Both the position numbers and the translations under genes were made by a program. The notes beneath the pieces were generated by a model. That model worked only from the letters and a program-made list of their open reading frames with translations, had not been told where the DNA came from and made no database searches. This document shows, piece after piece, positions 4,299 to 9,010 of a stretch of DNA of 9,010 bases. The stretch is from Candidatus Parcubacteria bacterium. GTDB taxonomy: Bacteria > Patescibacteriota > Minisyncoccia > Phycocordibacterales > UBA6065. Each line of letters opens with the position of its first letter. The first letter of the stretch is position 1. Location: positions 1 to 9,010 of the forward strand of contig JAIFWQ010000009.1 in NCBI GenBank assembly GCA_019661795.1. The letters are read 5' to 3'.

Positions 4299-7200
4299 AT
4301 GATGAAGAAAGAACAGAAGTATTTCGGCCGCTTCAAAGAGGCGCTCGCCGATATCCCGGATCTCGTGGAGGCGCAGACCGAGTCGTTCAAATGGCTCGTC
4401 GAAAAGGGTCTCGCCCAGATTTTCCAGGAGTTCTCGCCGATAAAAGACTACTCGGACAAGAAATTCGAGCTCTCGTTCACCGGCTTCGAGCTCGCCGAGC
4501 CTAAATACGACGAGCACTATGCGAAAGACAATAAGCTCTCCTACGAGGCTCCGCTCAAGGTCCGCATCAAGCTCAAGAACAAGATGTTCAATTCGGAGAA
4601 GGAGCAGGAGATCTTCCTCGCCGACTTCCCGCTGATGACGAGCCACGGCACGTTCATCATAAACGGCATCGAGCGCGTCATCGTTCCCCAGCTCGCCCGA
4701 TCGTTCGGCGTTTTCTTCACGTCTGACGAAGTGAAAGGCAAGACCGTCTTCGGCGCCAAGGTCATCCCCGCCCGCGGCGTATGGCTCGAGATCGAGACCG
4801 ACAATGACGGCACTCTCTATGCCCGCATCGACAGGAAGCGCAAATTCATGGTCACCGCGCTCCTCCGCGTCCTCGGCGCGGACACCGACGAGAAGATCCT
4901 CGCGCATTTCAAAGGCGACGAGACGGCCCTCAAGGTCATCGCCGCATCCCTCGCCAAAGACACCGCCAAGACCGTCTCCGACTCATATATAGAGATCCAC
5001 AAGCGCCTCCGCGACGGCGACCTCGCCACGGCGGACAACGCCCGCGAATTCATTTCCGGCCTTTTCCATAAGGACCGCTACGACCTTTCGAACGTCGGCC
5101 GCTTCCGCTTCAACAAGCGCTTCGGCAAGCCTATGGACGATAAGTCGCTCGAGCGAAAGACGATCGACGCGCACGATCTCGCCACGATCATCGGCAACAT
5201 CATCCATCTCAACAACAAGCTCGACGCCGTCGAAGACGACATCGACCATCTCGGTTCGCGCCGCGTCCGCTACGTGGGCGAGCTCATGCAGCAGAAGCTG
5301 CGCGTCGGCCTTTCCCAGATGAAGCGAAACATCCAGGACAGGATGTCGACCATCGAGCCTGACACGACCCAGCCTCTCACCTTCGTCAGCCCGCGACCGC
5401 TCCAGGCGCGTCTCAAAGAGTTCTTCACCACGAACCAGCTCTCGCAGTTCATGCAGCAGGAGAACATCCTCACCGAGCTCGAGCATCTCCGCACGCTCTC
5501 CGCTCTCGGTCCCGGAGGCCTCACCCGCGAACGCGCCGGCTTCGAAGTCCGCGACGTGCATCCTTCGCACTACGGCCGCCTCTGCCCGATCCACACCCCT
5601 GAAGGTCCGAACATCGGCCTCATCCTGCGCCTTTCGACGTATGCCCGCCTCAACGATTTCGGCATGATCGAAACGCCGTATGCGAAAGTTAAGAAAGGCT
5701 CGGTCACTAAAGAGATCGTCTATCTCAACGCCCTCGAAGAAGAGAGCCACCGCATCGCCCACGCCGCGACCGCATATGACAAGGACGGCAAGATCACCGA
5801 AGAGGTCGTCGAAGTCCGCCAGAACGGCTCGCCGGCGCTCGCCAAGCCGGAGGATGTCGACTTCATCGACGTATCGACGAACCAGGCGTTCTCGATCGCG
5901 ACGAACATGATCCCGTTCCTCAACCACGACGACGCGAACCGCGCGCTCATGGGTTCGAACATGCAGAAGCAGGCGACCCCGTGCATCATCCCTGAAGCGC
6001 CGCTCGTCGCCACCGGCATCGAAGCGAAGGCCGCCGAATACACCGGCCGCATCGTTCTCGCCCCTGAAGACGGCACTATTTCCGCCGTCGACGCCAACAA
6101 AGTCGTATTCAAGAACGGCAAAGGCAAAGAGACGACGTACAAGCTCGTATCGTTCGAACGAACGAACGGCTTCACCGCGTATCACCAGCGCCCTGTCGTC
6201 AATCTCGGCGAAAAAGTGAAGAAAGGCCAGGTCCTCGTCGACGCATCGTCGTCCGACCGCGGCCAGATCGCCCTCGGCCAGAACATGCTCGTCGCGTTCA
6301 TGTCATGGTCCGGCGCGAACTACGAAGACGCCATCATCATATCCGAGCGCGTGGTCAAGAACTCTAAATTCACCTCTATCCATATCGAAGAGTTCGTGGT
6401 CAACGTCCGCGACACCAAGCTCGGTCCCGAAGTCACCACCCACGACATCCCGAACGTCGGCGAAGGCAAGCTCCGCAACCTCGACGAAGACGGCATCATC
6501 CGCATAGGCGCGGAAGTCCGTTCCGGCGACATCCTCGTCGGCAAGATCACGCCGAAGGGCGAGACCCAGCTCACCCCTGAAGAGCGCCTGCTCCGATCGA
6601 TCTTCGGAGAGAAGGCCCGCGACGTCAAAGACACGTCGAAGCGCATGGAAGGAGGCAAGCGCGGCCGCATCATATCGGTCAAGGTCTTCTCGCGCGAGAA
6701 AGGCGACAAGCTCGAGTCAGGCATCATCAAGCGCATCCATGTCGAGGTCGCGCAGCTCCGAACCGTATCGGTGGGCGACAAGCTCGCCGGCCGCCACGGA
6801 AACAAGGGCGTCATCTCGCGCATCCTTCCTGAAGAAGATATGCCGTACATGGCCGACGGAACGCCTATCGACGTCATCCTCACCCCTCTCGGCGTGCCGT
6901 CCCGCATGAACCTCGGCCAGATCCTCGAGCTCCATCTCGGCCTCGCCGCGCATACGCTCGACTACCAGGCCATCGTGCCTCCGTTCGCGGGCGCTACCGA
7001 TACCGAGATCAAGCAGGAGCTCGTCAAGGCGGGCTTCCCGGAGAACGGCAAAATACCTCTCTATGATGGACGCACCGGCGAGAAGTTCCAGCAGAACATA
7101 TCGATCGGCTACATGTATATCCTCAAGCTCCATCACATGGTGGAGGACAAGATCCACATGCGATCCATCGGTCCGTACTCTCTCATCACCCAGCAGCCGC

Positions 7201-7487
7201 TCGGAGGCAAGGCCCAGGGCGGAGGCCAGAGGTTCGGAGAAATGGAAGTCTGGGCGCTCCTCGGTCACGGAGTGGCTCATACGCTCCGCGAGATCCTCAC
7301 GGTCAAATCCGACGACATCACCGGCCGATCGGCGACGTTCGATTCCATCGTCAAAGGAGAGAAGCTCCAGCCGCCGAACATTCCCGCTTCGTTCCATGTG
7401 CTTCTTAACAGCCTCAGGGGCCTCGCGCTCGACGTCGAACTGAGGAAAGACGGCAAGGATATTAAGAAGACGAGCAAGACCGCGTAA
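4299..7487 (+). CDS. rpoB: DNA-directed RNA polymerase subunit beta
   Basis: RpoB forms one jaw and part of the active centre of the core polymerase. At 1062 residues it is shorter than B. subtilis (about 1190) and E. coli (1342), lacking the large lineage insertions. N-terminal protrusion and lobe: DFPLMTSHGTFIINGIERVI (109-128). Rifampicin/fork region: NQLSQFM (379-385) to SALGPGGLTRERAGFEVRDV (401-420), followed by PIHTPEGPNIGLI (430-442). Active-centre parts: SWSGANYEDAIIISERV (669-685), VGDKLAGRHGNKGVIS (825-840) and PSRMNLGQILELHLG (867-881). The C-terminal clamp anchor is QRFGEMEVWAL (977-987) and LTVKSDDITGR (1000-1010). Odd residues: Q386 and T399 at E. coli D516 and R529, H432 at the normally invariant Glu of PIETPEG, and LGHGVAH in place of EAYGAAY after EVWAL. 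The start is ATGATG with no Shine-Dalgarno. rpoC follows 23 bases later without a terminator. rplJ and rplL are not upstream. Confidence 0.98.
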   Translation: MMKKEQKYFGRFKEALADIPDLVEAQTESFKWLVEKGLAQIFQEFSPIKDYSDKKFELSFTGFELAEPKYDEHYAKDNKLSYEAPLKVRIKLKNKMFNSEKEQEIFLADFPLMTSHGTFIINGIERVIVPQLARSFGVFFTSDEVKGKTVFGAKVIPARGVWLEIETDNDGTLYARIDRKRKFMVTALLRVLGADTDEKILAHFKGDETALKVIAASLAKDTAKTVSDSYIEIHKRLRDGDLATADNAREFISGLFHKDRYDLSNVGRFRFNKRFGKPMDDKSLERKTIDAHDLATIIGNIIHLNNKLDAVEDDIDHLGSRRVRYVGELMQQKLRVGLSQMKRNIQDRMSTIEPDTTQPLTFVSPRPLQARLKEFFTTNQLSQFMQQENILTELEHLRTLSALGPGGLTRERAGFEVRDVHPSHYGRLCPIHTPEGPNIGLILRLSTYARLNDFGMIETPYAKVKKGSVTKEIVYLNALEEESHRIAHAATAYDKDGKITEEVVEVRQNGSPALAKPEDVDFIDVSTNQAFSIATNMIPFLNHDDANRALMGSNMQKQATPCIIPEAPLVATGIEAKAAEYTGRIVLAPEDGTISAVDANKVVFKNGKGKETTYKLVSFERTNGFTAYHQRPVVNLGEKVKKGQVLVDASSSDRGQIALGQNMLVAFMSWSGANYEDAIIISERVVKNSKFTSIHIEEFVVNVRDTKLGPEVTTHDIPNVGEGKLRNLDEDGIIRIGAEVRSGDILVGKITPKGETQLTPEERLLRSIFGEKARDVKDTSKRMEGGKRGRIISVKVFSREKGDKLESGIIKRIHVEVAQLRTVSVGDKLAGRHGNKGVISRILPEEDMPYMADGTPIDVILTPLGVPSRMNLGQILELHLGLAAHTLDYQAIVPPFAGATDTEIKQELVKAGFPENGKIPLYDGRTGEKFQQNISIGYMYILKLHHMVEDKIHMRSIGPYSLITQQPLGGKAQGGGQRFGEMEVWALLGHGVAHTLREILTVKSDDITGRSATFDSIVKGEKLQPPNIPASFHVLLNSLRGLALDVELRKDGKDIKKTSKTA

Positions 7488-7510
7488 TCCTTCTTAATCT
7501 AAAAACTACT

Positions 7511-9010
7511 ATGGCATATACACCAAAACCAAAGGCGAACGAGTTCACGGACTTCGACACCGTCGCCCTGCGACTCGCGTCGCCGGACCGCATCAAAGAG
7601 TGGTCGTTCGGAGAGGTCACCAAGCCGGAGACCATCAACTACCGCACCCAGCGTTCCGAGAAGAACGGCCTCTTCGACGAGAAGATATTCGGTCCCGACA
7701 AGGACTACGAATGTTACTGCGGAAAATACCGCGGCATACGCTACAAAGGCATCGTCTGCGAGAAATGCGGGGTCGAGATCACCCGATCGATCGTCCGCCG
7801 CGAGCGCATGGGCCACATCGAGCTCGCCACGCCGGTATCCCACATCTGGTTCCTCCGCTCCATGCCTTCGCGCCTCGGCCTCATCCTCGGCATGACGACG
7901 GCTGACCTCGAGAAGGTCATCTATTTCGCCGGCTATATCGTGACGAAGGTTCACGACGCCGCCCGGGCCGAGATCATGAAGGATCTCGAATCCGAGTACA
8001 AATCGAAGATAAAGACCGTCCAGGACGAAAAGACTCGCGAAGCGCTCAAGACCATGTACCAGGGCGCCAAGAAAGAGATCGACGCCATCGAAGAAGGCTC
8101 CGTGCTCGACGAGATCGAATACGGCAAGTTCTCGATGAAATATTCGACCCTCTTCGAAGCGGGCATCGGCGCGGAAGCCATCTATGAGATCTGCAAGGCG
8201 ATCGACCTCAAAAAGCTCGAAGCCAAGCTCGTCATCGACCTCCAGAAGGCGAACAGCCTCGAGAAGGACAAGATGAACCGCCGCCTTTCCGTCGTCCGCG
8301 CCATGATCAAGAGCAACATCCGCCCTGAATGGATGTTCCTTTCGCGCATCCCGGTCATCCCTCCGGCGCTCCGCCCTATGGTCCCTCTCGACGGCGGCCG
8401 CTACGCGACCTCCGACGTCAACGACCTCTACCGCCGCGTCATCAACCGAAACAACCGCCTCACCAAGCTCAAGGAGATCAATGCTCCCGACGTCATCCTC
8501 CGAAACGAGAAGCGAATCCTCCAGGAAGCCGTCGACGCCCTGATCGACAATTCTATCCGCCATGGCAATTCGACGACCGCCGCCGGATCCCTCGCTTCGA
8601 AGCGCGCGCTCAAATCCCTCGCCGACAACCTCAAAGGCAAGAGGGGACTCCTCCGCGGAAACCTCCTCGGCAAGCGCGTCGACTATTCCGGCCGATCGGT
8701 CATCGTCGTCGGTCCCGAGCTCGCTCTCGACCAGTGCGGCCTTCCGAAGCACATGGCGCTCGAGCTTTTCAAGCCGTTCGTCATCCACCAGCTCCTCAAG
8801 CGCGAGCTCGCGTATAACATCCGCGGCGCGTCCCGGCTCATCGAAGACGGCATACCGGAAGTCTGGGCCATCCTCGAAGACGTTATCGAAGGCAAGTACG
8901 TGCTCCTCAACCGAGCCCCTACGCTCCACCGCCTCGGCATCCAGGCGTTCAGGCCTATCCTCATCGAAGGAAACGCCATCCAGGTCCATCCCCTCGTCTG
9001 TTCGGCCTTC
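7511..9010 (+). CDS. rpoC: DNA-directed RNA polymerase subunit beta' (5' part; cut by the window edge)
   Basis: The first 500 residues of RpoC, the subunit with the catalytic magnesium site and the DNA clamp. In order: RLASPDRIKEWSFGEVTKPE (21-40), a zinc ribbon with C68, C70, C83 and C86 (YECYCGKYRG and VCEKCGVE), GHIELATPVSHIWFLRSMPS (101-120), a charged helical segment at about 145-260, then RPEWMFLSRIPVIPPALRPM (271-290), PLDGGRYATSDVNDLYRRVI (292-311), the switch 2 stretch KRGLLRGNLLGKRVDYSGRS (377-396), the clamp and dock region, and LLNRAPTLHRLGIQAF (465-480). The window ends after HPLVCSAF, directly before the expected NADFDGD loop, so the catalytic aspartates are not visible. In switch 2 the usual KQGRFRQNLL is KRGLLRGNLL. 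The ATG follows rpoB by 23 bases after an A-rich, G-free stretch with no Shine-Dalgarno; co-transcription with rpoB is expected. Confidence 0.97.
   Translation, partial: MAYTPKPKANEFTDFDTVALRLASPDRIKEWSFGEVTKPETINYRTQRSEKNGLFDEKIFGPDKDYECYCGKYRGIRYKGIVCEKCGVEITRSIVRRERMGHIELATPVSHIWFLRSMPSRLGLILGMTTADLEKVIYFAGYIVTKVHDAARAEIMKDLESEYKSKIKTVQDEKTREALKTMYQGAKKEIDAIEEGSVLDEIEYGKFSMKYSTLFEAGIGAEAIYEICKAIDLKKLEAKLVIDLQKANSLEKDKMNRRLSVVRAMIKSNIRPEWMFLSRIPVIPPALRPMVPLDGGRYATSDVNDLYRRVINRNNRLTKLKEINAPDVILRNEKRILQEAVDALIDNSIRHGNSTTAAGSLASKRALKSLADNLKGKRGLLRGNLLGKRVDYSGRSVIVVGPELALDQCGLPKHMALELFKPFVIHQLLKRELAYNIRGASRLIEDGIPEVWAILEDVIEGKYVLLNRAPTLHRLGIQAFRPILIEGNAIQVHPLVCSAF

Noticed and set aside
4983..6185. 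Long minus-strand open frame of about 400 codons opposite rpoB
   Set aside because: It lies fully antisense to a clear rpoB frame. Its product is dominated by D, E, R, V and L in the pattern expected from reading C-ending codons backwards.
7499..8989. Minus-strand open frame of about 496 codons opposite rpoC
   Set aside because: It is antisense to unmistakable RpoC. The low-complexity acidic composition is a by-product of codon use, with no domain recognised.
1..9010. Mobile element, CRISPR array or phage-like cluster
   Set aside because: There is no transposase, no terminal repeats, no regularly spaced repeats and no composition break. The genes are core functions with similar codon use.

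Overview
The window looks like core chromosomal DNA of a reduced bacterium, most probably a member of the Candidate Phyla Radiation (Patescibacteria, perhaps Parcubacteria-like). This is an inference. It rests on a compact RpoB of 1062 residues without the large lineage insertions, a short TrmD of 230 residues with an altered C-terminal half, rpoBC without rplJ/rplL upstream, khpA and trmD without rpsP, rimM or rplS beside them, and almost no Shine-Dalgarno sequences. Base composition is moderately GC-rich. The standard code fits: TGA is a real stop, followed at once by a terminator after the acetyltransferase-like gene. No mobile element, CRISPR array, tRNA or rRNA was seen.

Layout. Positions 1-434 (minus strand) hold the start of an unrecognised two-helix membrane protein that runs off the left edge; its likely promoter lies at 559-586. 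Divergent from it is khpA (683-994, KH-domain RNA-binding protein), closed by a terminator. A textbook sigma-70 promoter (1048-1076) then drives a single GNAT-like gene (1118-1558) with its own strong terminator. Next comes a three-gene unit: trmD (1640-2332), an ECF-type sigma factor (2363-2953) and a small two-helix membrane protein (2993-3313), ending in a terminator that also sits against the end of the convergent DNA-3-methyladenine glycosylase gene (3371-4003, minus). A 295-base divergent spacer holds a promoter facing each way and two terminator-like hairpins ahead of rpoB. Then follow rpoB (4299-7487) and rpoC (from 7511, cut by the right edge just before its catalytic NADFDGD loop).

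How they fit together. The theme is information processing: tRNA m1G37 methylation, RNA binding, base-excision repair of alkylated DNA, and RNA polymerase with an alternative sigma factor. I did not find a clearly new multi-gene system. The most interesting points are a GNAT-fold protein whose acetyl-CoA loop has lost its usual residues, an ECF sigma factor paired with a small membrane protein that could control it, an RNA polymerase with several substitutions in its rifampicin and switch-region pockets, a possibly attenuated rpoB leader, a probably leaderless glycosylase mRNA, and translation starts that rarely use Shine-Dalgarno sequences.
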